From: Spinellus fusiger
Taxonomy: Eukaryota > Mucoromycota > Mucoromycetes > Mucorales > Phycomycetaceae
Length of the DNA: 64,000 bases
Reading direction: 5' to 3'
NCBI GenBank assembly: GCA_025094145.1
Contig: JALLLS010000081.1
Location: forward strand, 1 to 64,000
Numbering within the stretch: position 1 is the stretch's first letter; the number at the start of each line of letters is the position of its first letter. This document shows positions 44,226-55,549 of the stretch, piece after piece. Under the pieces are notes generated by a model. The model worked only from the letters and a program-made list of their open reading frames with translations. It was not told where the DNA came from and searched no databases. The translations under genes and the position numbers were made by a program.

Positions 44226-47134
44226 TTAGAGAGAAAGGCTCGATATCTGCTCTGTATCAAAATCAAGTCTATACCGAAGATCCGTTAGTAGATAATAGCA
44301 CGGACAGATGAACTTACCTAAGTGCCATTATCTTTTTAACCTCAGTGACTGTAAGACGCCAGCTGACAGATCCGGCCTTGGATCCCCAATGTTCATATAT
44401 CTCAGAAGGCTAAACATACATCTAATAAGTCTCTGTCCTATTGTATGCCGTCTTTTCTTACCTGCTCAAAGTTCAATAATGTCGACATTTGATAGACTCG
44501 TGTGAATCGATCGCGTGAAAGCCATTCAACAATTCCAGAAAAATACTGAACAATTGATCGCAAATCTTTATCAAATCTCAAGGCACCATATTCATTGAAG
44601 CGTGTTTGTGCAATGATTCTCTCCCATTGTAAAGCAGTAGCATCAAAAACAAGACCCACCAATACAGAAAAGTTATTTGTCGTTAATGTACTGCGGTATA
44701 GATTCATTAGAACATCAAATCCATTCCTGAATCGCTTCACAAACAAATCTTCCACATCTGCCTCATTGTATTCTTCTTCATCTAGCACATATTTAACCTC
44801 ATGGTAGGATTCCTGGAACATAGGTCGAATACGGGGCTTAAGGATTTGGCTCATCAGCTGCTCAATTCCATTCTGTGAGTGTACCAAATGAGTTCTCTCT
44901 CTTTCTCCCTGTCAATAGAAATACCTTGAGCAGACGTTGGAACTTCTCTGTTACAGCTTCAAGTTCAACCAGCATCTGTTCAACACTGTCTATGTCTTGT
45001 TTTTTATTCTTCCATACAAGCTCATTGGCTTCTACAATAAGCTCCTTCACAAGCTGATGTGTGTATTCAGTACTAACATCCATGTTATTAAGAACAACCT
45101 ATGTCCCTGGTTAATACTGTAATCCTAGAGAGAGAGAGAGAGAAAGAAAGAAATGAAAGAATGAATGAATTACCATGTAGTTAATCTTGGCCTGTTCAAG
45201 AAGTTTTTCTGCATTACGACTGCCAGACTCATGTCCAGAGAAGGTTGTGTTCATCTTTTGCTCCAATAGTTGCAGGAAACCAGTCTCCAACACTCTAGTA
45301 ACAGCACGTACAGTAGAACGAACAACTTCAGGCTCACAAGTAGTAATGCTACGCTTCAGTACTTTCTTAAGTATAAAGAATATATCATCTACACAGGTTG
45401 AGGTATGGCCCACATCAGGATCATAGGTATCCAACAGCATAGCCTATTCTATGGAATTAGCTGCTTAATCTAAGAATAATGTCGTACCTTTTCTACATTT
45501 CCCTTTAGCAAATATTCATCAATGACAAGGTAAATATTCATGACTTCTTTCATACGCTTAGTCAATACAGAAGAGAGCAAGAGTCCATTGTCTCCATAGT
45601 ATCGCTTGTCTTTGCCATTCATAATGATATCTTCTTGCTTCTCATCATGTGCAAAGGTCTCCATCTCCTCATTCGCTCTTTCATGAATGAAACTATGAAA
45701 TAAAGTACTGCGTTGACTGATCAATGAAAGCTCAAGTAAGTTGATGTCCAATGTTCTAGGATCCACAAGTGCATGGGTTGCCTCTGAGACAACGGGTGAA
45801 GGTGTAGGTTGGATGCCTGTAGATCGATTCATTGTGTTTAGTCGTGTTTTGGTGATACTGAGGGACTGGATTTCTACCAACTGATACATAGTAAGTAGTA
45901 ATACAATTGGGATGTCCGAGTTTTTTTTATTTACCTTTGATTCCAATTTACGTGCTTGTAAGAACCTATCCAAATGAGTGCTACTCTGTGTGTCTGCTTC
46001 TTCTTGCAAACGCTGAATGACTCTTAACATCTTTCCACCACCATAATGGGTCTCCACAAATGGTTGGTGCTGGTCAATAAGAACAGCAATGTTCTCGAAC
46101 AGACGAGTGAGTGCATCTGCAAAATAGATGGGAGAGGCCACTGCAGATACAAAAAGAAATCATCAGTCCACGCCAACACAAATAACGGATTACCTTCTCC
46201 TATCTTCAACTCTTCTGCACATCTTGCCTTGATAATGTTGCATACAAAATGGGAGTATTTATCAAGTCCCTGTGTTTGACAGTGAATAAGAGGAAATAGT
46301 TTAAAGTAGCGTGTAATAGCAGTTTCGTTTCTCTGAGCTACAGCATCATCAAAACACTGTGAAAAGATAGTAAAAAGACTGGATTTTGCATCTGCCAATG
46401 TTTTGGAAGGATGATCAGGGTTTTCAGAGGTGGGCTACAGATACATCGAATGAGATGAATATAACATACAATGTATATTTTATAGTCACCTACCACTGTG
46501 AACTCAGCAAGTGTTCCTTGTAGAATAGCACTGTCAATGTGTGAGGCCCGTTGAAGCAGACCAGCTGCCTCTTCATAGTCTTTTCTCTTCATTGCCTCTT
46601 GTACTCCTGCCACACAGTATCTCAGTTCCTGTACATCTTCTACATATCGAATGGCTTCTTTTGCTCTTGACTTGGACCATTGAGTTCTCACCTTGATATG
46701 TATTATGTATTTACCTGTTCTTGATCAAGCTGTCGTACTTTATCACTGATCTTTTCAGCAAGATGGGATGTTCCATGGATAGTCTCCCATAAAACTGAGG
46801 TGTCTATCTGTAGTGTAGACAAGGAAGGTCTATCAGAAAAAAAATTAGTAATTATTCTCTTTTTTTATATATATATTTATTGTAATGTTATTATTTACCT
46901 GATATCATCAAGACGGCCTAGTATGCTGTGTAGTTCGCTTTCGTTTGAGAGTATAGTATCAAGAGCGGTATCAATAAATGTCTCTTCTTCATCAAGTAGG
47001 CGTAGGTTCTCTCGAATGGTGTCTATATTGGTGAGTGTTTTGAAGTCTTGCGAAAGCAACAAGTGTCTCCTAGGTGTTTGGGTGTTGTTGGTGCTGTCTG
47101 GCTCTGTTGAGGTAGAATGAAGGACAGCAGGCAT
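44226..47134 (-). CDS. COG4: Conserved oligomeric Golgi complex subunit 4
   Basis: Eleven exons, 46899-47134, 46715-46829, 46494-46670, 46194-46434, 45935-46140, 45488-45880, 45174-45443, 44925-45098, 44462-44872, 44318-44409, 44226-44268; 785 aa, the size of other COG4 proteins. COG4 is part of lobe A of the COC/COG tether for intra-Golgi retrograde vesicles and binds Sly1-type SM proteins. Recognisable are the N-terminal coiled region, RYVEDVQELRYCVAGVQEA, DKYSHFVCNIIKARC, NNMDVSTEYTHQLVKEL, RFDKDLRSIVQYFS, DRFTRVYQMSTLLNFEQ and the C-terminal GSVSWRLTVTEVKKIMALRLDF. The last small exon (43 nt) is required to complete the conserved LRLDF end. The ATG at 47134 is the first in frame after a stop. 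Introns are 44-75 nt. Confidence 0.95.
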
Positions 47135-47380
47135 CATCAATGACACTAGAGAGGCTACTGGAGACTCAGTGACCAAGTCGTTATGTCACAGTCACACTGG
47201 GTGAAATAGCATCAGAACCACTTGGTGCTTACTGGTGTGAGTGGGTCTATTTTTATTTTTATTTTATTTTCCCTTATTCCCTATTCTCTTCTTGTGATTC
47301 ATCCTCTTGATAATAGACTGACCATGAGATGGGTTATTTCTTGGTTCTAAATACTTGATTAGCATTCTTATGACTCCTAT

Positions 47381-47697
47381 TTGTGCAAGAATGGTGGTAA
47401 TACTAGTACAGAAAGAGTAAATAGTAGGATAAATATTAATAATAAGATGATCAAGAGTATCAGTACAGTCAGGGTTATAAATATCAACACAGCTATCAAC
47501 ACAGCTATCAATACAGATATTGGCACAAGTGCTAATAATGTCATTGTTATTCGTAATGTATATGTCACTATTACCATTAATGTAATGATTACTGTTAGTT
47601 TATTTATTATTATTATTATTATTTTATTATTATCACTATCATCAGCACTACCACTATTAGTATTAGTATCATCTTCTATGGGTAATATGTAGTACAA
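47381..47697. repeat. Low-complexity tri/hexanucleotide region
   Basis: Irregular ATTATT, AATATTAAT, (CAACACAGCTAT)n and TATTAGTATTAGT units. Both strands are open for about 100 codons, giving Ile/Thr/Asn-rich or Leu/Ile/Val-rich translations, as expected for this composition. Treated as non-coding. Confidence 0.6.
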
Positions 47698-47740
47698 TCA
47701 CTGAGTGTTATTCTCCTGAATCAATCCACAGCCTTGCATA

Positions 47741-47953
47741 CAGTACTTCCACCGTCAATTGGACAAACTATTGAGAAGAGGGATCGCATTTTAAGAAAGA
47801 AATGAATCTTTTTTTTGACCAATGTCTTTTCAAACATGTGGGCAAAAGAATTTCTTTTTTTGGACCAAATTACTCTGAAAAAGGGAATGAATTTCTTTCT
47901 AAAATACGATCCCTCTTCTCAATAGTTTGTCCGATTGGCGATGGAAGTACTTG
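47741..47953. mobile_element. MITE-like element with about 60-bp terminal inverted repeats
   Basis: The left end CAGTACTTCCACCGTCAATT and the reverse complement of the right end CAAGTACTTCCATCGCCAAT align for about 60 bp (shared GGACAAACTATTGAGAAG). The element is flanked by TA on both sides (47739-47740, 47954-47955), is 213 bp and has no coding capacity. Such features are those of a non-autonomous Tc1/mariner derivative (MITE). It lies in the COG4-RasGEF upstream interval, about 200 bp before the RasGEF start. Confidence 0.85.
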
Positions 47954-48153
47954 TAAGTGTCGAAATGACCATGCTACGTAGCATAACAAACCGCGTTTCT
48001 TTTATCCATTAACTCGGAAAAGGAAATAGACTAAATAAAAAAACAGTAAAAAAGCCATTGATCTTAATCATTGCTTTCTTCTACTTTTCATTTTCTTGTA
48101 TCTACTCTACTCTATTCTTCTTTATTCTATTCTATTGTTTATTCAATTTACCA

Positions 48154-51100
48154 ATGGAACTACGTAGCATTCTCTGTGAGAGGCACTCTTCAGAAAATAA
48201 CCTATCACATCATTTATACTCCCGTAAGACGGGCAATTTGCCTCGATCTCACTCTTTTATAAGTCTACCACAATTTGTACAGGCACACCATGCCTATTTC
48301 TCAACAATAGCCACTCCACACATTGCACTCCATTTTCCAAAAGGTGCCATGGTTGAAATTCTCCGCCGAGTGGATTCTGGATGGCTGTATGGTTGCTATA
48401 ACCATCTTTATGGATGGTTTCCCAGTAGCTGTGTGAGCCTCATAAACACAAATCATTCTCATGATAACCCGACACGACTGAGGAGAGGAAGCCAAGGTCA
48501 TTCTGATATGACGTATGAAGCTATGAATAACCTAGATGAAATTGTATCACCCAGTAATCAAGGAGACAGGCCCAACACACAGAATAGCCATTTTATTCCT
48601 CAGCTACACAAATTAATAGACTATAGCATATCCCAACAAGATTCAATTGATGATTTTGTAACACAAACACCCTTGGAGAGACAGATCAAAGATTTACACT
48701 CTACAGACACTATAAATAACAGAAAGCGCCCGAGAGAGCCTTCTGGAGTGCTATGGGAGGAGCAGATAGAAGCCTTGTCTCAAGAGATATTCCTTCTCGA
48801 CACATCCCAGCCCTATCCTGTTATTGGCTTACATACAGCCATATTTGATGTTGTGTCTTCCATACGTGACATGATAAGGAGTATAGACGATACTGAAACT
48901 ACTTGCCCTGACACTCTTAAACAGCAGAAGAAAGTGGTCCTTCATGTACTCTCCAGAGTAGTCCAAAAGGGTACAAGCGAAACAAATTATCTTGCCGAGC
49001 TACATTATCTCCGAGCTATAGTCAACAGGCTATGGGTGGAAGCTCTTTTATTAGAGAATCTCATCAAGGAGAAAGAACATGGAATGGTACAGCCAGTGGA
49101 ATCTATTTCTTCTATTTTCTCCTCTTCCTCCTCTTATTCCTCTTATTCACATGACAAGGTTCAATCATGGATTTCTCAGCGATTACAGAGTTACCAAATA
49201 GACATAAATGAACTGATCACTGTCGGACTAACAGCCATAGAAGATTATGTAACGCTTCAGAAATCACCAGAACAAGTCAGCAAAGCAGAAGTAGGTAGAA
49301 AGCAAATATGTAACACTACGTAAGTTTATTATTTGCTCATCAAAACAAACTTGCATAAATAGCAGTTTCAGACCCTTCATTCTACGCAAACAGAAGCTAT
49401 TGACCAGTCCAAAGAAGCAATTCATCAGGCAATCCATCATTTAACTTCAGCTATCGACACACTCCCTCCACAACTACAGGCAGTCTTTATAAAAGCATGT
49501 GAAGATCACAAACAGACTGGGAATAGGTGGAGTACAGCAAGCACACTTGTTTCAGAAAACACAAAGCTAAATAGTACTAATGAACTGCCTCTGAAAGAAA
49601 ACAAGGATTTACAAGTAAGTATATGCATACCAATGAAGTTATTCGTCATTATCCTTAAGGTGTTTAAACTATACAAGGTACTTACAATTGACCCTCTTTT
49701 TAAGCAAATTCCTGATCCTGATCCTGATCCTGATCTTACATTGTCAGAAGACGCAAGGGCTCTACCTGGTGAAAAGGAGGCCACCAATTCATGGCTCAAT
49801 AATAGAAACCACCCTTCTTCTGGACTATACTCTTCAATGTCTCCTGAACGCCAAAATATTACCTTTGATTCTGAATTAAAAGCAACTTCATCCACACCAC
49901 TATCAAAATCATCGAGAAAAATATCTGCTACTCATACAAAGGCACTGTCAACCTCCAATGTAGAGAGTTTGATGAAGATATCCAATTCACTGTCTACGCC
50001 CCTATCAAATCAGAAGAAGAAAACACATCGTCCAAGAGGCCTGAGTGTTTCTTCCATTCGAATGTCTCTTAAATCACAGCACCATGATACTTCCCAGCCT
50101 GCTTCTCCGCCTTTGACATACTCTTCAGAGTCACTAAGATCTCGTCTGTCTGCATCCTTTGGACTAAGAAGAACACATTTTGACTATCCAGAGAAGAATG
50201 AAGCTTTAGCGCCTACAGACATTGCAAGTAGAAATAAGGTAAGATGAGTGTTGGTATCGTAAGACTAAAATGCCTTTCTATTTCCATGGTGTATTAGGAA
50301 ATTAAATTAGAGACAGATACAATGTTGAGATATCAATTCAATAGAGACACTTATGTTACTTGCAATGCAGGTGGGCAGATACTAGGAGCGACACCAAAAG
50401 CACTCATAGAGATAATGACTGCATATGATTTTGTACCTGGTAATTATATCAATCTATTCACTCTAGTATCATAACAAGTTCACTTGATAACAATTTGAAT
50501 GATAGATCAAAGTTTTTATGCAGCTTTTTTCTATAACTTCCGTGTTTTTATGAGTCCTTGTACCCTTGTTGAACTACTTATTGAGCGCTTTCATGCAAAA
50601 CCTCCCAGCAAGGAAGGATCCACACTATGGCCATTGGAAGACTTAATTCATTGGGAAGAGCGAGCAGTCCTCCTGATTCGACTTGGTGTCTATCGTGCTA
50701 TCAAACTATGGCTTCAAGATTATTATGATCCTGAAAACGATGTGTCTGCAAGAGATTCACTCATTTGTTTTGCACAAGGAGAAATGGCACAGTGCTTGCC
50801 AAAACACTATGAACATATGCTTAAGCTTATTGAAAAAAGGGTAACTCTCTTACTCTCATCTGATGATCTATTTTTAACCTATTTATTTTGTTTAGTTTAA
50901 CACAATCTCATCAATTATGCACTCCCAAACTATACATGAACAGCAGAGAGAACAATCTGAATTTATGCCACCATCACCTATAACTTCAAAGACTCTCAAG
51001 CGATCATTCATTTATACAACTCTCTCCAATGATCATTCATCACTTTCCAATGTCTATACACCTTATCCTACACCCAACATTGCACGTCCTTTAAGAAATG

Positions 51101-51994
51101 CATTGCGTAAGGCGCTGTACACCCAGCCCTTGCTTCAAAACACCACACTCTCCTTTTTTCATATAGATCCACAGGAACTGGCCAGACAATTAACGTTAAT
51201 GGAAAATGCAATGTTTTGTGATATCCAACCCAAAGAGATTCTAGCTGCACAGGAGTCCCAAAAACACCTGGATCCAGCTATTCATGTCAAGGCTATGATC
51301 CATCGTAGTACCCACCTGGTATATTGGATTTCAAACACTGTACTTGATGAACCTGACATTAAGAAAAGAGCACACATCATCAAGTATTGGATAAAAGTAG
51401 GAGACGTAAGTGATTGTATTTTTATTTAGTGGCAAGGTCATTCAAATAACCACACCTTTTTCTCGGTTTCTAATTCTCTAGTATTGCCTTCAATTGAATA
51501 ACTTTAATTCTCTGATGGCTGTTCGATGTGCCTTTAATTCAGCAAGCATTGCTCGACTAAAATTGACATGGGAAATTGTCTATAAATCCACCAAACACAA
51601 GACAATGCTAGATACAGCCTATAAAATAGCAGACTCCCAACGTAACTTTACCTTTTACAGAAAATGTCTTCGAAATGCCAATGCCCCATGCTTGCCCTTT
51701 CTCGGAATTTATTTGAGCGATATGGTTTTTATTGATCAGGGAAATCCTGACTATCGCAACTCACACAGTGCACCTTACCAACAATTGATCAATTTTGACA
51801 AGTATATTCGCATTGGACGCATTTTGACAGAAGTGATTTCGTTTCAAGTGCCTTACAAATTAAAACCCATCACTGATATCCAGCGTTATCTTCTGCAGTG
51901 TCTTGATATGGAGGTAGAAACAGAAGAGACAACGATCTATTCTAAAAGCTTACAAGTGGAGCCAAAGTATTCAGAGAACACCACACATGTCTAG
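48154..51994 (+). CDS. SH3-REM-RasGEF (Cdc25-type) Ras guanine-nucleotide exchange factor
   Basis: Seven exons, 48154-49290, 49366-49614, 49705-50238, 50298-50439, 50506-50840, 50896-51405, 51482-51994; about 1139 aa. It activates Ras-family GTPases by GDP release at membranes. An SH3 domain lies near residues 46-100 (ALHFPKGAMVEIL, GWLYGCYNHLYGWFPSSCV). The middle is Ser-rich with a DPDPDPD repeat. A REM domain follows (residues ~650-800; GGQILGATPKALIEIMTAY, FMSPCTLVELLIERF), then the CDC25 catalytic domain from about 885 (DPQELARQLTLMENAMFCDI, NFNSLMAVRCAFNSASIARL, CLPFLGIYLSDMVFID). The order is that of yeast Cdc25/Sdc25. The acceptors of introns 1 and 2 have alternative in-frame AGs, so up to about 10 residues there are uncertain. 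Confidence 0.92.
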
Positions 51995-53091
51995 TGGTCA
52001 GCAACAGACATTAACATACAATAATAATATATTGTTCTGTCTCTTTGTTGGATAGTCTTGTAATTAGTCAATCTCTATTTGTATTATTATTATTATTTTG
52101 TAAATTCCTTCAACCATGTTTGTAAATTTATATAATACATGTGTATACAATTTTCTCTTTCTCTTTTTCATTTTTATTACTATCATTATCGCTATCACTA
52201 TTTGTTGTTATTGTTATTCTATTTTAATGAATAGATACAGGTATACACTACAGAAACCACAAGAACATAAACAGGCAATTTAGCTATACTATTTCTATGA
52301 GATTGAGAAAGTATGGAGACTGCATAGGCAATTGAAAGCTAAGGAAAATAAATAAGGAAAACAGGCATTCCATGGCAGTGAAGAGATCGCCAAATAAACT
52401 GGTAAGCCGACCTACTAACTCAACCAAGAATGAAAACCACAAAATGTGATGGCTCTGAAACAGTACCAAGAATTAAGGAGACATAGTAAAAGAGTGTGTT
52501 TGTGAATGAAATGAGATACTCCATGTATTAGGTAAACATAAGTTATTTCTTTTGTGTAATTGGTTTACTTGCATATTTGTATATGTTTAGAATTCAGAAT
52601 AAAAAGCCAAAAGATGTATGACAACATTGGTAAAGAATTTAAATGTTGGTTTTTAACCTAAAAGAAGACGATACTATTTTTTAGACAAATTGGAGAGTTT
52701 TATTGGACAAATGGGATTTTCATACATCATTACAGACTACCAAATAGGATTTAATAAACATTTTTATAGACTTTGTCCAAAACATTATTAGACACTTTTC
52801 AAGAGACTACTACAGACCAATCTATCCCATGAAGATGATCCTATCATTGTGAATTTATACTTATTCAAGCTATTAGGTGTGCCTGACATCCACAGAAACA
52901 AAGGATCAATTTATTTACTCTTAACAAGTACACACTAGGGTAAGCTTGGAGTATCATTCTTCTTCTTCATCATCTTGTCAGTCTTTTTCTTCTTATTTCT
53001 GTTAATAAGTCAGTAAACCTATTATTATAATAAAAACAACTATAAAGAATAGATAGAGGCTCTCGGATATTACAAACACAATAGCTACATA

Positions 53092-53093
53092 CG

Positions 53094-53142
<49 letters not shown>
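53092..53142. repeat. (CA)n(TA)n compound microsatellite
   Basis: Eleven CA units run directly into about fourteen TA units. Confidence 0.95.
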
Positions 53143-53387
53143 GCTTTTGCCAAATACATCTTTCTGAAAGAATTCAACACTAACAACTTTTTTGATTTAC
53201 ATATGTTTATCAACAAAGATCGATACCATGTATGTTAATAACACTAGTCCACAATTTAGTATTTGATTAAGACAGTATTTAAATTTGATCTTTTTAAAAA
53301 AAAGGGAAGATTTAGACAGACCTCAACAAAAAAGAAATTGCTGAAAGATGTTATGAAAAGCCAATCAAGGAAGTCATTAGACGAATC

Positions 53388-53777
53388 ATGACTGATCCAT
53401 ATACCAAGAGCAAAAAAATCAAAAAATCAAAACCCAATAGTAAAATGAAACAAGAATTCACCCCTGGCGAGGACTTAAGAAATTACCATTTTTCTGAGTC
53501 CGTTGATTTCAAGGTAGCTGACAGTGGTGACCTGTATTATGGAAATAAACTACTCTTCATCCCTCGGATCCGTGGCTTTCTACCAGGTATTGACAGAGAT
53601 ATCGAAAAAAATCTTATAAGAGACAAATGCTACTTATGCATTTATTTACTATTTTCAGTCTTTATTGTTTCTTCAACATATGTGCAAAAGATGAACGGAA
53701 GTAGCCTCGACGACAGACAGGTCCTGCCAATAAATAATAATAATAATAATAAAAACAAATTTAACCCATTCTGGTGA
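53388..53777 (+). CDS. Hypothetical small protein, doubtful
   Basis: An ATG-initiated frame of 129 codons. The N-terminal 85 residues are Lys-rich then mixed (KKIKKSKPNSKMKQEF; NYHFSESVDFKVADSGD) and look protein-like. The end is AT-driven (six Asn codons from AAT repeats). An upstream open stretch in another frame (KKKLLKDVMKSQSRKSLDES) suggests either another exon or an old gene remnant. No family recognised. Confidence 0.25.
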   Translation: MTDPYTKSKKIKKSKPNSKMKQEFTPGEDLRNYHFSESVDFKVADSGDLYYGNKLLFIPRIRGFLPGIDRDIEKNLIRDKCYLCIYLLFSVFIVSSTYVQKMNGSSLDDRQVLPINNNNNNKNKFNPFW

Positions 53778-55245
53778 TCGTTTGAGCTATTTTAAGCAGG
53801 TAAAGATATGTTTAAACAATTGCCTACAAGTCTTTAGACATATTACAAAACAACAATGAAGTATCTATTTGTTTTCTTGTAATGTGTCTCGAATTTTGTT
53901 TAGAGATCGTGTAGCGTAAAATTGCATATCGTTTAGTTCCGTTTCTCTCATCGTCTAATTTTATGTTAGAATCCTATATTGCAATCCACCTTGAGTACTC
54001 CTCTTTTTGGAGAAACTAAAAGGACAAAGTTTTCAAAATAGGTAGAAATTTTATTTACATAAGCTATCTATGACTCTATATTTGTTTGTCAAGGTACAAC
54101 ATAAGAATAAAGTCATAAAATAGAGTCTACACGGAGAAACATGACGAGGCAATAGGTGGGTTGGCTACTTCCAATCTAGTAGGATATTCCGATTTCAAAG
54201 AAAAACAGGGGTGCTACTACTTTATAAAGTATACTTTTCTGTAAAAACATCTTGATCGTGCATAAAAGCATCTTTAATATTAAGGTATGTACATGTACAT
54301 GTGTATTTTTCTTTTTTCTTTTTCTTTTAACTTTTCCATGTTCATAAGTTTCAATTGTTGTACAAAGAGCAAAGCAATTAGTCTTCGAGTTCCAGGCCGA
54401 GTTCGACTTTGACAAGTCATTTATTCTATCGCTATTAAAATGGAACCATAAAACATATAGAATAATGGATAGAATTAAAACTAAAACTAAAATCGGTTCC
54501 AGGAAATGTGACCTTTTCTTTAGTTGGATGAAAACACAATAAAGTCAGAAGCTCTCTTTTACAAAAGAAACATAAAGAAAAACAAGAGATATCTCAAACA
54601 AACATGTATTCCATTTGATCTTACGAATGTTGGTCAAAAGATATGAAAACGAGGGATATTAATGTATGAGTTAAGATTTATCTGTATGGAAATCAGCTAA
54701 CATTGACATACAGTGCCGACATTCATTGAATTTATGAGTAGATTTTCTATCTTCTTCCAGTAGAGTAGGCCATTATTACTATTCATCTTTTGAATTGCAT
54801 CGAGTAAGTAATAGACAATGAAGTGTCTATTTCTATTTCTTTTCTTTTTTGAAATTCGACCTATGTCTTTAGTGGATAAGTGTACTTTTGAATAGAGGGT
54901 TACGCCATTCTCGTATCATGTACTACAAATCTAAGTTGCTGCCTGCATATCTTGTGCATTTACAAGTTAAATCTTGTCCTCGAGCTTATATTTCTTATGC
55001 TCATTTCTCATATTTTATTCTTCTTTCTTCCTTTCTCTTTTCCTTTTTCTATTCATCCCCTCTCTTTTATTCGACATAAGGAATAGGCTAACTTGATATA
55101 AATTCAATGATATATATTATTGTAGTATGCTGGCTTGAAGAAAATGATTAATTTAATATATCTAAGGCCTTGAATTAGTATAAGTCAATAGCAGTACACT
55201 ATGTAGATTAGTCTATTATATTAATAAACAGTATATACAACTACT

Positions 55246-55287
55246 TTATTATTATTATTATTTAAAAAAAAACACACACACACACAC
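55246..55287. repeat. (ATT)n, A-run and (CA)n microsatellite
   Basis: ATTATTATTATTATT, a run of A, then eight CA units. Confidence 0.85.
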
Positions 55288-55549
55288 TTTAAAGAAGAAA
55301 AAAAAGCATTCATTTATTATTCTTTTGATATTTATCAAGTGGAACTGAATGTATTTTTGAAATAGCCTGAATTCATTAGATGCTGCGAATAGTGAATTAC
55401 ATATTACTTTCTGCAGTCTAATAGACGATTAACCAATAGGTAGTAAAGTTTATACTGTAAGCTCAGAGAAAACGAAATATTTGTGGTGCAAATGGAATGA
55501 AATATACTAATAGTCAAAAAGAAAGGCGTTTTCTTTTTTACTTTCTCTC

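Larger units (their letters stand above)
51995..55549. other. Gene-poor interval between RasGEF and BRE1
   Basis: About 3.5 kb of AT-rich DNA with CA/TA and ATT microsatellites. One 129-codon frame (53388-53777) is listed separately. Frames at 54176-54415 and 54888-55079 lack an ATG start and have no recognised domain. Confidence 0.5.

Noticed and set aside
47381..47697. Overlapping open frames on both strands
   Set aside because: Explained by low-complexity ATT/TATTAG-type repeats.
54176..54415. Minus-strand 79-codon frame
   Set aside because: Starts at TTG, is AT-driven after about 28 residues and has no partner exon that I can support.
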